This document shows, in pieces, positions 1 through 8,238 of a DNA stretch of 64,000 nucleotides. The notes beneath the pieces are model-generated. The model was not told the DNA's origin. It made no database searches and saw nothing but the letters and a program-made list of their open reading frames with translations. The DNA comes from Aureimonas frigidaquae. GTDB lineage: Bacteria; Pseudomonadota; Alphaproteobacteria; Rhizobiales; Rhizobiaceae. The stretch is from the NCBI RefSeq assembly GCF_001463905.1, contig NZ_BBWR01000015.1:1-64000 (forward strand). The letters run 5' to 3'. A program made the position numbers and the translations under genes. Every line of letters begins with the position of its first letter. Position 1 is the stretch's first letter.

Positions 1-658
1 TGGCGCTGCGGCGGTAACCGCCATTCCCATCATCCACGAAGGGCCGGGCGATGACCCGGCCGATGTTGAGGCTGTCGACATGCCGCCGCGCGACGACACA
101 GAGCTGCAGGAGGCGGTCGAGCCCGAAATGGACCTCATGCGCGGCGATCTGCAGCACGCTGTCGACGGAGGTATAGAGAATCGGCTTGCCGGATGCGACG
201 CTTTCACCGCCCAGCGCCGCGATGATCTCTGTCCCCGATGCGTGGCCGCGGCCCAGCACGCCGGGCAGGGCGCATTCGGACACGAGCGCATCGACCAGCG
301 CATCGCCGATGGCCGGATCCGCCTTGGGGAAATAGCCCCAGGCGAAGGGGACCGGCAGGCCGGCGATCTCCCAGTGGCCGGACGGGGTGTCCTTGCCGAT
401 GGAGCGCTCCGACGCCGTGCCGAAACGGGCGCGCGGCGAAAAGCGGCTGCGGCGCCCCGTTGCAGCGTAGAGGCCGAGCGCGTCGAGGTTCGGCAGTTCG
501 AGCGGTCCCTGCCGCAGCCCGGCGCGGTCGGCCCGGCCTTGTGCGGCCGCCGCCACGATATGGCCGAACGTGTCGGCCCCGGCATCGCCGAAATCGGCCG
601 CGTCGGGCGCTGCGCCGACACCGAAGGAATCCATGACCATGAGTATGGCGCGTGCCAT
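1..658 (-). CDS. deoB: Phosphopentomutase DeoB, 3' part outside window
   Basis: Converts ribose-1-P or deoxyribose-1-P to the 5-phosphates in cytoplasmic nucleoside salvage. The minus-strand frame begins [20 protein letters not shown], giving the N-terminal metal-binding Asp of the alkaline phosphatase superfamily (MDSFGVG), followed by the DeoB signature [15 protein letters not shown], whose Thr is the phosphorylated residue in studied homologues. About 219 codons are present, so roughly the last half of a normal 400-residue DeoB lies beyond position 1. The start ATG is at 658-656. The gene is divergent from the CpaE-like gene, with about 150 bp between them in which I recognise no promoter. 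Confidence 0.93.
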   Translation of the reverse strand, partial: MARAILMVMDSFGVGAAPDAADFGDAGADTFGHIVAAAAQGRADRAGLRQGPLELPNLDALGLYAATGRRSRFSPRARFGTASERSIGKDTPSGHWEIAGLPVPFAWGYFPKADPAIGDALVDALVSECALPGVLGRGHASGTEIIAALGGESVASGKPILYTSVDSVLQIAAHEVHFGLDRLLQLCVVARRHVDSLNIGRVIARPFVDDGNGGYRRSA

Positions 659-809
659 CGATCCGACCTTTCCTGCCGATCGGCATCATATAGGCCGGGC
701 GGACAGCTTCGTTAATCCGCCCTTTATGGGTTTGGCGGCACCATGGCGCATGGCGGTGGGGTGACCGCCCGTCAGGTCTTTGCGTCATACGGGGAAACCG
801 AAGCCGTCC

Positions 810-1955
810 ATGCCCTCAGCCGGGAACAGCCAGGAACACGGCGCATATCGCGGCGCGGCAGTACCACGCCTGCCGGCCCTGCTCCTGCACGCCTTCTGTG
901 ACGATGAACGCATTGCGGCCGCCATCCAGCGCGCCGCGCAGACCCCCACGGCCGGGCAGCTGACGGTGCGGGTGCGCCCGGGCGGCATCGCCGCGGCCTG
1001 CCGCCACTATGCCGACCGTCCGACGCCGCATCTCCTGATTCTCCAGTCCGATGCCGGCCCGCACGGCCTTCTGGAGGCGCTCGACACGCTTGCCGATCAC
1101 TGCGACCCGGAAACGAAGGTTGTCGTGGTGGGCGCGCCGGCCGATGCCGACCTGACGCGCGAGCTGATGCGCCGGGGCATATCGGCCTTCCTGCCGCTTC
1201 CCGTGTCGCCGGCCGACATCGTCCTGGCCCTGTCCCGAATCGTTCCGGCGGAACGGGGCGTCCACCGCCCCCGCATGGTCGCCTTCATGGGCGCGCGGGG
1301 CGGCGCCGGCTCCTCCGTCCTGGCGCAGAACCTGGCTTTCCTGTCGGCCCGCCTCTACCGCGACCGGGTCGTGCTGGCCGATCTCGACCCGGCCTTCGGT
1401 TCGGGGGCGCTGAACCTCGACCTTTCCCGGCAGCAGGGGCAGCTTGTTTCGCGCGGCGAGAATTTCAACCTCATCACCCTGCCGCAGGACTGGCAGGGCG
1501 ATGCTTCGGACCGCCGGACGGCCGCAGCGCTCGCAACGGCCCGCCGGGCCGCCGAGCTCGTCTTCCTCGATCTGCCGCATGGCTGGAACCCGCTCGTGCG
1601 CGACCGGCTTGCCGAGGCCGACGCCATCGTGATCACGGCGACGCCCGATCTGCAGAGCCTGAACAACCTGGCAAACCTTCTGGATGCCCTTGAGAGCCTG
1701 GAGCGCGTGCCGCCCCGGCCGCAACTCATCCTGAACCAGATGGGGCTGTCCGCGGGCGCGGACCTGCCGATCGGCGATTTCGTCGAACCCGGGCGGATCG
1801 ACCTTCTGGCGGCGATCCCCTTTTCACCCCGCCTCTTTGCCACTGCCACCCGGCGCGGCCAGTTGCTGGCCGAGGTGAATGACGCACACCCCTTGACGCG
1901 CGTCCTGGAGCGGGTGACCCATTCGGTGACCGGTCGCACCCTTTCCGTGCGATGA
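810..1955 (+). CDS. CpaE/TadZ-like pilus assembly ATPase
   Basis: Resembles CpaE/TadZ, the MinD-superfamily ATPase that localises Tad (Flp) pilus machinery at the cytoplasmic face. The N-terminal ~130 residues look like a degenerate receiver domain (VVVVGAPADADLTRELMRRG), followed by the deviant Walker A GARGGAGSSVLAQN, the Walker B-like VLADLDPAFGSGALN and the switch-like ELVFLDLP. The usual family sequence is GARGGVGAST, so a small departure is visible. Start choice is weak: ATG 810 is used, but a TTG at 780 in the same frame is possible and neither has a good ribosome-binding site. No other tad/cpa gene lies in the window, so it is either an orphan or separated from the main locus. Confidence 0.8.
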   Translation: MPSAGNSQEHGAYRGAAVPRLPALLLHAFCDDERIAAAIQRAAQTPTAGQLTVRVRPGGIAAACRHYADRPTPHLLILQSDAGPHGLLEALDTLADHCDPETKVVVVGAPADADLTRELMRRGISAFLPLPVSPADIVLALSRIVPAERGVHRPRMVAFMGARGGAGSSVLAQNLAFLSARLYRDRVVLADLDPAFGSGALNLDLSRQQGQLVSRGENFNLITLPQDWQGDASDRRTAAALATARRAAELVFLDLPHGWNPLVRDRLAEADAIVITATPDLQSLNNLANLLDALESLERVPPRPQLILNQMGLSAGADLPIGDFVEPGRIDLLAAIPFSPRLFATATRRGQLLAEVNDAHPLTRVLERVTHSVTGRTLSVR

Positions 1956-1996
1956 CGGACCGGCGTTTGTAACGCCCAACCATCGAGGAAAAGCTG

Positions 1997-3352
1997 ATGT
2001 CGCACACCACCGCAGCACGCCCCGTCCATGCCGTGCACAGCGAGGAACTCTCGCAGCTACCGGCCAAGGCCGCAGGCTGGGCGGATGCGGCGCGGTTCAA
2101 GGCGGGGCTCGGGCAGGTGCTTCTGGTGCCGGGGGAGGATGGCGGCGTCGGCGCGGCCGTCCTCGGCCTCGGCCCGCGGGACGAGGCCTGTCCGGCCACG
2201 AGCCTTTCAACGGGTGCGCTTGCGGGGGCGCTGCCATCGGGTGCATGGCGGCTCGATGCGGAGCTGGACGCCGATCTGGCCGCGCTCGGCTTCCGGCTCG
2301 GCGGCTACCGGTTCGAGCGCTACCGCAATGCCGGAGATGGCAACCCGCCGCCGACGCTGACCGTCCCGGGATCGGGCGGGCACGAGACGCGGCTCTACGA
2401 GGGTGTCGCGCTGGTCCGCGACCTCATCAACACACCGGCCAACGACATGGGCCCCGATGCGCTGGAGCGCGTAACGCGCGACCTGGCGGCCGAATTCGGC
2501 GCAGAGGTCGAGGTGACCACCGGCGATGCGCTCCTTCCGGCGAACTTCCCGATGATCCACGCGGTCGGCCGCGCCAGCAGCCGGGCGCCGCGCCTGATCG
2601 ACATGCGCTTCGGGCGGCACGACGCCCCGCGTGTGACGCTGGTCGGCAAGGGGGTCGCATTCGATACGGGCGGCCTCGACATCAAGCCGGCATCGGGCAT
2701 GCTCCTGATGAAGAAGGATATGGGCGGGGCGGCCAATGTGCTCGGCCTGGCGCGGATCCTGATGGCGGGGCGGGTCGATATCCGCTTGCGCGTCCTGGTG
2801 CCCGCCGTCGAGAACGCCATTTCCGGCGATGCCTTCCGGCCGGGCGATATCCTGCCGAGCCGCAACGGCAAGACGGTGGAAATCGGCAATACCGATGCCG
2901 AAGGACGCCTCGTCCTGGCCGATGCTTTGACGCTTGCCGACGAGGACGCGCCGGAACTTTTGATCGACATTGCCACCCTGACGGGTGCGGCCCGCGTGGC
3001 GCTGGGGCCGGAGCTGCCGCCCTTCTTCACCCCAGACGACGCCCTGGCGGCGGATGTGGAACGGGCCGCGGCGCGGCTGGCCGATCCGGTCTGGCGCATG
3101 CCGCTGTGGCGGCCCTATGCGGCCAACCTGTCGTCCCGCGTGGCCGATATCAACAACGTCACCACGGATGGCTTTGCGGGCGCCATCACAGCGGCGCTGT
3201 TCCTGCAGGGCTTCGTGCGCATGACCCACGCCTGGGCGCATTTCGACGTCTTCGGATGGCGGCCCAAAGCCGTCCCCTATGGCGGCATCGGCGGCGAGGC
3301 GCAGGCCATTCGCGCGCTCGCCGCCGTGATCGAGGAGCGTTACGGGCGATGA
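1997..3352 (+). CDS. M17 leucyl aminopeptidase family protein
   Basis: Cytosolic two-metal exopeptidase that removes N-terminal residues from peptides. The M17 catalytic domain is clear: VGKGVAFDTGGLDIKP supplies the Lys and Asp metal ligands, NTDAEGRLVLADAL is the hallmark motif, and ATLTGAARVALG follows. The N-terminal ~160 residues are the less conserved macro-like domain. At 451 residues it matches the shorter PepB-like branch rather than ~500-residue PepA. ATG 1997 follows GAGGAAAAGCTG, a good ribosome-binding site. Its stop codon overlaps the start of the NlpC/P60 gene by four bases (ATGA), a pairing of peptide-cleaving enzymes that suggests turnover of murein or dietary peptides. Confidence 0.92.
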   Translation: MSHTTAARPVHAVHSEELSQLPAKAAGWADAARFKAGLGQVLLVPGEDGGVGAAVLGLGPRDEACPATSLSTGALAGALPSGAWRLDAELDADLAALGFRLGGYRFERYRNAGDGNPPPTLTVPGSGGHETRLYEGVALVRDLINTPANDMGPDALERVTRDLAAEFGAEVEVTTGDALLPANFPMIHAVGRASSRAPRLIDMRFGRHDAPRVTLVGKGVAFDTGGLDIKPASGMLLMKKDMGGAANVLGLARILMAGRVDIRLRVLVPAVENAISGDAFRPGDILPSRNGKTVEIGNTDAEGRLVLADALTLADEDAPELLIDIATLTGAARVALGPELPPFFTPDDALAADVERAAARLADPVWRMPLWRPYAANLSSRVADINNVTTDGFAGAITAALFLQGFVRMTHAWAHFDVFGWRPKAVPYGGIGGEAQAIRALAAVIEERYGR

Positions 3353-4209
3353 GCCTGGACCTTCGGCTGAACGCCGCCCGGCCCGACCTTGCCGATCTGC
3401 GCCTGCAAAGCCGCGTCGGCGCGGACCGCTTCGTGGCGGGGACGCCCGCGCGCATCCGTGCGCCGCTGGCCGCCCTGCGCCGGCGCCCGGCCAGCGACGC
3501 GCCGCTGGAGACGGAAGGCCTTTGCGGCGAGGCGGTCCTGATCTTCGAGGATCCGGGCGAGGGCTGGGCCTGGGTCCAGCTCGTCCAGGATGGCTATGTC
3601 GGCTGGATGGCGCGCGAGGAGATCGGCCCGGACGCGCCCGCGCCGGATCGCATCGTCACTGTCCCTCGCACGCTGGTCTTTCCCGCGCCGGATATCAAGC
3701 AGCCGCCGATCGGCTTCCTGCCCATGGGCGCGGCCTTTCGCGCCGCCGGAACGGCGCAGGACAGGAATGCCGCTTACGTGCTGATCGAGCCCTTCGGCGC
3801 GGTCGTCATGCAGCATACGGCCAGCGTGGATGCACAGGCGGCCGACTTCGTGACCGTTGCCGAGGCGCTTCTGAACGTGCCCTACCTCTGGGGCGGCAAG
3901 AGTGCGCTCGGCATCGATTGCTCGGGGCTCGTGCAACTGGCGGCCGGCATGGCAGGCCATGCGCTTTTGCGGGATGCCGACATGCAGGAAGCGTCGGCCG
4001 GCGTGGCGCTGGACGAGGGCGCGCCTTTGCAGCGCGGCGACCTCGTCTTCTGGCCGGGCCATGTGGGGATCATGCAGGATGACGCGCGGCTCATCCATGC
4101 CAATGCGCATCATATGATGGTGGCATCCGAGCCCCTCGCCGCCGCCGTGGAACGGGCAGGGGCGAAGGGTGTTCGGGTCACGTCACGCCGCCGGCTCACC
4201 ATCGCCTGA
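3349..4209 (+). CDS. NlpC/P60 family (C40) cysteine hydrolase
   Basis: Predicted gamma-D-glutamyl-diamino acid endopeptidase acting on murein peptides or their fragments. The C-terminal domain holds the nucleophile in GIDCSGLVQLA (Cys ~191), the catalytic His in WPGHVGIMQDD and the third polar position in LIHANAHHM. The N-terminal ~150 residues look like two SH3b-type segments (WAWVQLVQDGYVGWM). No signal peptide is evident, so it may act on recycled muropeptides in the cytoplasm. The start is fixed by the ATGA overlap with the aminopeptidase stop. Its 3' end overlaps the convergent choV 3' end by 27 bp. 286 residues. Confidence 0.9.
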   Translation: MSLDLRLNAARPDLADLRLQSRVGADRFVAGTPARIRAPLAALRRRPASDAPLETEGLCGEAVLIFEDPGEGWAWVQLVQDGYVGWMAREEIGPDAPAPDRIVTVPRTLVFPAPDIKQPPIGFLPMGAAFRAAGTAQDRNAAYVLIEPFGAVVMQHTASVDAQAADFVTVAEALLNVPYLWGGKSALGIDCSGLVQLAAGMAGHALLRDADMQEASAGVALDEGAPLQRGDLVFWPGHVGIMQDDARLIHANAHHMMVASEPLAAAVERAGAKGVRVTSRRRLTIA

Positions 4210-5247
4210 CGCACGGCCGCGCAGGAGCGCGGTCACCACGTCACGCGGGCCGACGCGGCCCACAACGCGCCCACGGTCGGAGATCAGGACCTCGCCGCCG
4301 CGGCTGCGCAGCATTTCCATGACACGCCGGAGCGGCGTGTCGGGCTGCACGGCGGAGGCGATGGGCGTGTCCATGGAGACACCCTCCATCGAGGCCATGG
4401 CATCCTGCGCGGTCAGGACGTTCATCGGATTCACATGGGCTACGAACTCGGCCACATAGGGGCCGGACGGCTTGCGGACGATTTCGCTCGCCGTGCCGAC
4501 CTGCACGATGTGCCCGCCTTCCATGATGGCGATGCGGTTGCCGAGCTTGAAGGCTTCGTCGAGATCGTGGCTGACGAAGATGATGGTCTTCTTGAAGCGC
4601 CGCTGGCTTTCCAGGAGCTCGTCCTGGAGCTTGGCGCGGATGAGCGGGTCCAGGGCGGAAAAGGGTTCGTCCATCAGGAGGACGGGCGCATCCGTGGCGA
4701 AGGCGCGGGCAAGGCCCACGCGCTGCTGCATGCCGCCCGACAGCTCGCCCACCCGGCTGTGCGCCCAGTCCTGCAACCCGACGATTTCCAGCTTTTCCAG
4801 GGCCTGGCGGCGGCGCTCGGTGCGCGACATGCCGGCAAATTGCAAACCGAGCGCGACATTGTCGACGACGCTGCGCCAGGGCAGCAGCGCGAATTGCTGG
4901 AAGACCATCGCCACTTCGTGCCGGCGCAATTCGCGCAGGCGGCGTGACCCTCCTTCCGCAATGTCCACCGCGCCGCGCCCCGTATCCACCACCACCCGCC
5001 CGCGCGATATGGGGGCAAGGCCGTTGACGGCGCGGATCAGCGTCGACTTGCCGGAGCCGGACAGGCCCATGAGCACGGCGATCTCGCCCTCGCGCACGTC
5101 CAGGCTGGCGTTGGCGACGCCGAGCGTGGCGCCCGTCGCCTCGCGGATTTCGGCGCGCGTCTTCCCGGCATCCACCAGTTCGAGCGCCTTCTTGTCGGCA
5201 TCTCCGAAGACGATGGAGACGTTCTGGAACGAAACGATGGGCTTCAT
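4183..5247 (-). CDS. choV: Choline/betaine ABC transporter ATP-binding protein
   Basis: ATPase of an osmoprotectant or choline importer of the ProV/OpuAA family. Visible motifs are Walker A GLSGSGKSTLIRAVNG, Q-loop VFQQFALLPWRSV, signature LSGGMQQRVGLARA, Walker B VLLMDEPFSALD and the H-loop SHDLDEAF. After the ATPase, TPIASAVQPDTPLRRVMEML and ISDRGRVVGRVGPRDVV form one CBS-type unit, which in OpuA-type transporters senses ionic strength or c-di-AMP. The insert after the first strand (DAGKTRAEIREATGATLGV) is typical of ChoV. ATG 5247-5245 overlaps the choW stop (ATGA). The ChoV name rests on family resemblance; glycine betaine or proline betaine are equally possible substrates. Confidence 0.87.
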   Translation of the reverse strand: MKPIVSFQNVSIVFGDADKKALELVDAGKTRAEIREATGATLGVANASLDVREGEIAVLMGLSGSGKSTLIRAVNGLAPISRGRVVVDTGRGAVDIAEGGSRRLRELRRHEVAMVFQQFALLPWRSVVDNVALGLQFAGMSRTERRRQALEKLEIVGLQDWAHSRVGELSGGMQQRVGLARAFATDAPVLLMDEPFSALDPLIRAKLQDELLESQRRFKKTIIFVSHDLDEAFKLGNRIAIMEGGHIVQVGTASEIVRKPSGPYVAEFVAHVNPMNVLTAQDAMASMEGVSMDTPIASAVQPDTPLRRVMEMLRSRGGEVLISDRGRVVGRVGPRDVVTALLRGRASGDGEPAA

Positions 5248-6107
5248 CGCGTGCCCCCCTCGTCGATGCGGAAGAACCTGTCGAGGATGATGGCCAGGAT
5301 GACGATGGCCAGGCCCGCTTCCAGGCCCCGGGCGATGTCCACCGTGTTGAGCGCCCGCAGGACCGGCACGCCGAGCCCGGGAGCGCCGACCAGCGCGGCG
5401 ATCACCACCATGGACAGGGACAGCATGATGGTCTGCGTCAGCCCGGCCATGATCTGCGGCAGGGCGTTGGGGATCTCGATGTTGACGAGGCGCTGGAACC
5501 CGGTCGCGCCGAAGGCGTCGCCCGCTTCGAGGAGGGCGCCGGGCGTCGACACGATGCCGAGGCGCGTCAGCCGGATCGGCGCCGGCAGCGCGAAGATGAC
5601 CGTGGCGACGAGGCCCGGCACGGTGCCGAGACCGAAGAGAATCAACGCCGGGATCAGGTAGACGAAGGTCGGGATCGTCTGCATCAGATCGAGTACGGGG
5701 CGCATGGCATTGTAGATCCACTGCCGCCGCGCGGCGAGGATGCCGAGCGGCACGCCGATGACCATGCAGACGAAGGTGGAGGCGATGACGAGCGCGAGGG
5801 TCTGCGTCGTCTCCCGCCAGTAGCCGAGGTTGACGATCAGCAAGAGCCCCGCCGCCGTCATGAGCGGCGCGGCGAGGTTGCGCCGCATCAGGAAGGCGAA
5901 GGCCGCGAAGGCCAGGATCACGCCAAGCGCGGGTGGCGTCTCGAGCGCATAGGTGATCCAGCCGATAATGGCCGACAGCCCGGCGCTGAGCGCGTCGAAG
6001 AAGGGCAGGAAGTTGCCGATCAGCCAGTCGAAGGCCGCTTCGCCGTAATGCCCGATGGGGATCTTATGCCCGGTGATCCATTCCACGCCTTCGCCCACCC
6101 CTCGCAT
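5244..6107 (-). CDS. choW: Choline/betaine ABC transporter permease
   Basis: Inner-membrane permease of the ProW/OpuAB family. The sequence has several strongly hydrophobic helices, for example LGVILAFAAFAFLM and TQTLALVIASTFVCMVIGVP, and the EAA-type cytoplasmic loop LEAGDAFGATGFQRLVNIEIPNA (given here as a region around residue 190). The C-terminal helices include LSLSMVVIAALVGAPGLG, where permease and ATPase meet. It is the first gene of a two-gene operon and is translationally coupled to choV. No substrate-binding protein gene (choX) lies upstream or downstream, so the transporter must borrow one encoded elsewhere. 287 residues. Confidence 0.87.
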   Translation of the reverse strand: MRGVGEGVEWITGHKIPIGHYGEAAFDWLIGNFLPFFDALSAGLSAIIGWITYALETPPALGVILAFAAFAFLMRRNLAAPLMTAAGLLLIVNLGYWRETTQTLALVIASTFVCMVIGVPLGILAARRQWIYNAMRPVLDLMQTIPTFVYLIPALILFGLGTVPGLVATVIFALPAPIRLTRLGIVSTPGALLEAGDAFGATGFQRLVNIEIPNALPQIMAGLTQTIMLSLSMVVIAALVGAPGLGVPVLRALNTVDIARGLEAGLAIVILAIILDRFFRIDEGGTR

Positions 6108-6154
6108 TCCTGTTGATACGGCTGCGACAAAACTACGTCCGGGCTACCATTTGT

Positions 6155-6174
6155 CCACCTAGGAAACGAGGTGG
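6155..6174. repeat. Inverted repeat between choW and fhs
   Basis: CCACCT and AGGTGG are separated by 8 bases (AGGAAACG) in the divergent choW/fhs interval (6108-6320). It could be an operator or an RNA hairpin in the fhs leader. I looked for a ZTP riboswitch, which often precedes fhs-type genes, and did not see its conserved core. Confidence 0.35.
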
Positions 6175-6320
6175 CCGTGCCGGGCGCAAGGCGCAAAGGC
6201 GACACGTTTCGTTAAAAACGCGGCTTGAGCCGGCATTGGCACGCCCGGGTCTTGGTCGCACGGATGGCCCGGCCTATGGTGCGCCGCGCCATTGGCGCCG
6301 CAACAGACCGGGAGCTGACC

Positions 6321-8000
6321 GTGAGCGCATTCCCCTCCGACATCGAAATCTCGCGCGGGTCGCGCAAACGTCCGATCGCCGAGGTTGCGGCACGGCTGGC
6401 CATACCGGACGAGGCGCTGATCCCCTATGGGCGCGACAAGGCCAAGGTGGAGCGTGCGTTCCTGGATTCCCTGGAGGGGCGGCCCGACGGGCGCCTGATC
6501 CTCGTCACCGCCATCAACCCGACACCGGCGGGCGAGGGCAAGACCACGACCACGGTGGGGCTCGGCGACGGGCTCAACGCCATCGGGCGCAAGGCTGCCA
6601 TCTGCCTGCGCGAACCCTCGCTCGGCCCATGCTTCGGCCAGAAGGGCGGGGCGGCCGGCGGCGGCCGGGCGCAGGTCGTGCCGATGGAGGATATCAACCT
6701 CCATTTCACCGGCGATTTCCACGCCATCACCGCCGCGCACAACCTTCTGGCGGCCATGGTGGATAACCATATCCACTGGGGCAACGCGCTGGGCTTGGAT
6801 TCCCGGCGCATCGTCTGGCGGCGCGCGGTCGACATGAACGACAGGGCGCTGCGCGATATCGTGGTCTCGCTCGGCGGCCCGGCCAATGGCATCCCGCGGG
6901 AAACGGGCTTCGACATTACCGTGGCGTCCGAGATCATGGCCATACTGTGCCTGGCGGACGGCATTGCGGACCTCGAACGCCGCCTGGCGCGGATCGTCGT
7001 CGGCTACCGCACGGACCGCACCGCCGTCACGGCCGGAGAGATCGGGGCGACGGGCGCCATGGCGGCCCTTCTGCGCGACGCCATCCTGCCCAATCTCGTC
7101 CAGACGCTGGAAAACAACCCTGCCTTCGTGCATGGCGGGCCCTTCGCCAACATCGCCCATGGCTGCAATTCGGTCGTCGCCACGCGGGCGGCGCTGAAGC
7201 TGGCGGATTATGTGGTGACGGAAGCGGGCTTTGGAGCCGACCTCGGCGCCGAGAAGTTCTTCGACATCAAATGCCGCAAGGCCGGGCTGCGGCCCGATGC
7301 CTGCGTGATCGTGGCCACGGTGCGCGCCCTGAAGATGAACGGCGGCGTCGCCAAGGCGGATCTGGCCACGGAAAATGTCGAGGCGCTGCGCCAGGGCGCG
7401 GCCAATCTCGGCCGCCATATCGAGAATGTGCGCGGCTTTGGCGTGCCGGTGATCGTGGCGATCAACCATTTTGCCGGCGATACGCCCACCGAGCTGGAGG
7501 CGCTCAAGGCCTATGTCGCGCGGATGGGCGTGGAGGCGGTGATCTGCCGCCACTGGGCCGAAGGCTCGGCCGGCATTCTGGAACTGGCTGAAAAAGTGGC
7601 GGCGCTGGCCGATAGCGGAACGGCGGACTTCTCGCCCCTCTATGCCGACGAACTGGGGTTGTTGGAGAAAATCGAAACCGTGGTGCGCAGGATCTATCGC
7701 GGCAGTGCGGTCACGGCCGAGCCGCAGGTCCTGCGGGAGCTGGAGCGCTTCGAGGCGGATGGTTTCGGCAGTCTCCCGGTCTGCCTTGCCAAGACGCCAT
7801 ACTCCTTCTCCACCGACCCCCGGCGCTTCGGCGCGCCGGAAGGGCATATCGTCCATATCCGCGAGGTGCGCCTCAGCGCGGGCGCCGGCTTCGTGGTGGC
7901 CATCTGCGGCGATATCCTGACCATGCCGGGCCTGCCGCGCCACCCGGCGGCCGAGCATATCCACCTGACGCAGGCGGGCTTCATCGAGGGGCTTTCGTGA
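6321..8000 (+). CDS. fhs: Formate-tetrahydrofolate ligase
   Basis: ATP-dependent synthesis of 10-formyl-THF from formate and THF in the cytoplasm. The family P-loop [18 protein letters not shown] is near residue 70, with [20 protein letters not shown] and the [15 protein letters not shown] block after it. The GTG start at 6321 follows GGGAG and gives 559 residues, the usual length; the frame is open for 32 more codons upstream, but those residues are Arg/Ala-rich and unlike the family. purU and folD, its functional partners, lie about 46 kb away, so C1 genes are dispersed here. No U-rich terminator is seen downstream. Confidence 0.95.
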   Translation: MSAFPSDIEISRGSRKRPIAEVAARLAIPDEALIPYGRDKAKVERAFLDSLEGRPDGRLILVTAINPTPAGEGKTTTTVGLGDGLNAIGRKAAICLREPSLGPCFGQKGGAAGGGRAQVVPMEDINLHFTGDFHAITAAHNLLAAMVDNHIHWGNALGLDSRRIVWRRAVDMNDRALRDIVVSLGGPANGIPRETGFDITVASEIMAILCLADGIADLERRLARIVVGYRTDRTAVTAGEIGATGAMAALLRDAILPNLVQTLENNPAFVHGGPFANIAHGCNSVVATRAALKLADYVVTEAGFGADLGAEKFFDIKCRKAGLRPDACVIVATVRALKMNGGVAKADLATENVEALRQGAANLGRHIENVRGFGVPVIVAINHFAGDTPTELEALKAYVARMGVEAVICRHWAEGSAGILELAEKVAALADSGTADFSPLYADELGLLEKIETVVRRIYRGSAVTAEPQVLRELERFEADGFGSLPVCLAKTPYSFSTDPRRFGAPEGHIVHIREVRLSAGAGFVVAICGDILTMPGLPRHPAAEHIHLTQAGFIEGLS

Positions 8001-8051
8001 CGGAACGGATTTGCGAAGCATTGGCATGTTGGGGGCGGCGCGCTTTTTCAT

Positions 8052-8080
8052 TTGCGCGTGGGACGGCGAGCCGCTAACGC
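8052..8080 (+). promoter_or_regulatory. Candidate trp promoter, placing the start at the trpL ATG
   Basis: TTGCGC (8052-8057) and TAACGC (8075-8080) are spaced by 17 bases. A start 7-8 bases after the -10 box would fall on A8088, the first base of the leader ORF. In Sinorhizobium meliloti the trpL transcript is known to begin with the AUG, so a leaderless trpL is plausible here. Neither hexamer is close to consensus. Confidence 0.5.
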
Positions 8081-8087
8081 TTTGCCC

Positions 8088-8132
8088 ATGAACATGACGG
8101 CGAACATCACTCTTTGGTGGCAGGCGCGCTAA
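8088..8132 (+). CDS. trpL: trp leader peptide (14 aa, tandem Trp codons)
   Basis: Short ORF encoding [14 protein letters not shown]. Tandem TGG codons at 8115-8120 sit just before the stop, as required for ribosome stalling under tryptophan shortage. The length equals the 14-residue S. meliloti leader [14 protein letters not shown], with which it shares the Ile-x-(Trp)n-x-Ala-Arg end. No ribosome-binding site precedes the ATG, consistent with leaderless translation. Coverage of the downstream hairpins by the translating ribosome would decide between termination and read-through into trpE(G). Confidence 0.9.
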   Translation: MNMTANITLWWQAR

Positions 8133-8134
8133 CC

Positions 8135-8197
8135 GCGGCCTTCGACCATGCGCATGTTCGAAACGATGGGCCGCTTCGGGAAACCGGCGGCCTTTTT
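8135..8197 (+). terminator. trp attenuator with competing antiterminator
   Basis: GCGGCC (8135-8140) can pair with GGCCGC (8169-8174) as an antiterminator, reinforced by the near-palindrome CGACCATGCGCATGTTCG between them. Alternatively GGCCGC (8169-8174) pairs with GCGGCC (8187-8192), with an inner CGG/CCG closing a GAAA loop, followed by five T residues (8193-8197): an intrinsic terminator. The two structures are mutually exclusive, the arrangement of classical attenuation. Confidence 0.9.
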
Positions 8198-8238
8198 CTT
8201 TGCGTGCCGCCCCCCGAGGCTTTGTGAGGATGGCAAGG

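Noticed and set aside
2245-3348. Long plus-strand frame joined to the NlpC/P60 gene, suggesting a fusion
   Set aside because: The part before 3349 overlaps the aminopeptidase in another frame and is Arg/Gly-rich as expected for a shadow of GC-rich coding DNA.
6108-6320. Riboswitch upstream of fhs (ZTP or THF type)
   Set aside because: The conserved ZTP core and pseudoknot bases are not seen; only a short inverted repeat at 6155-6174 remains.
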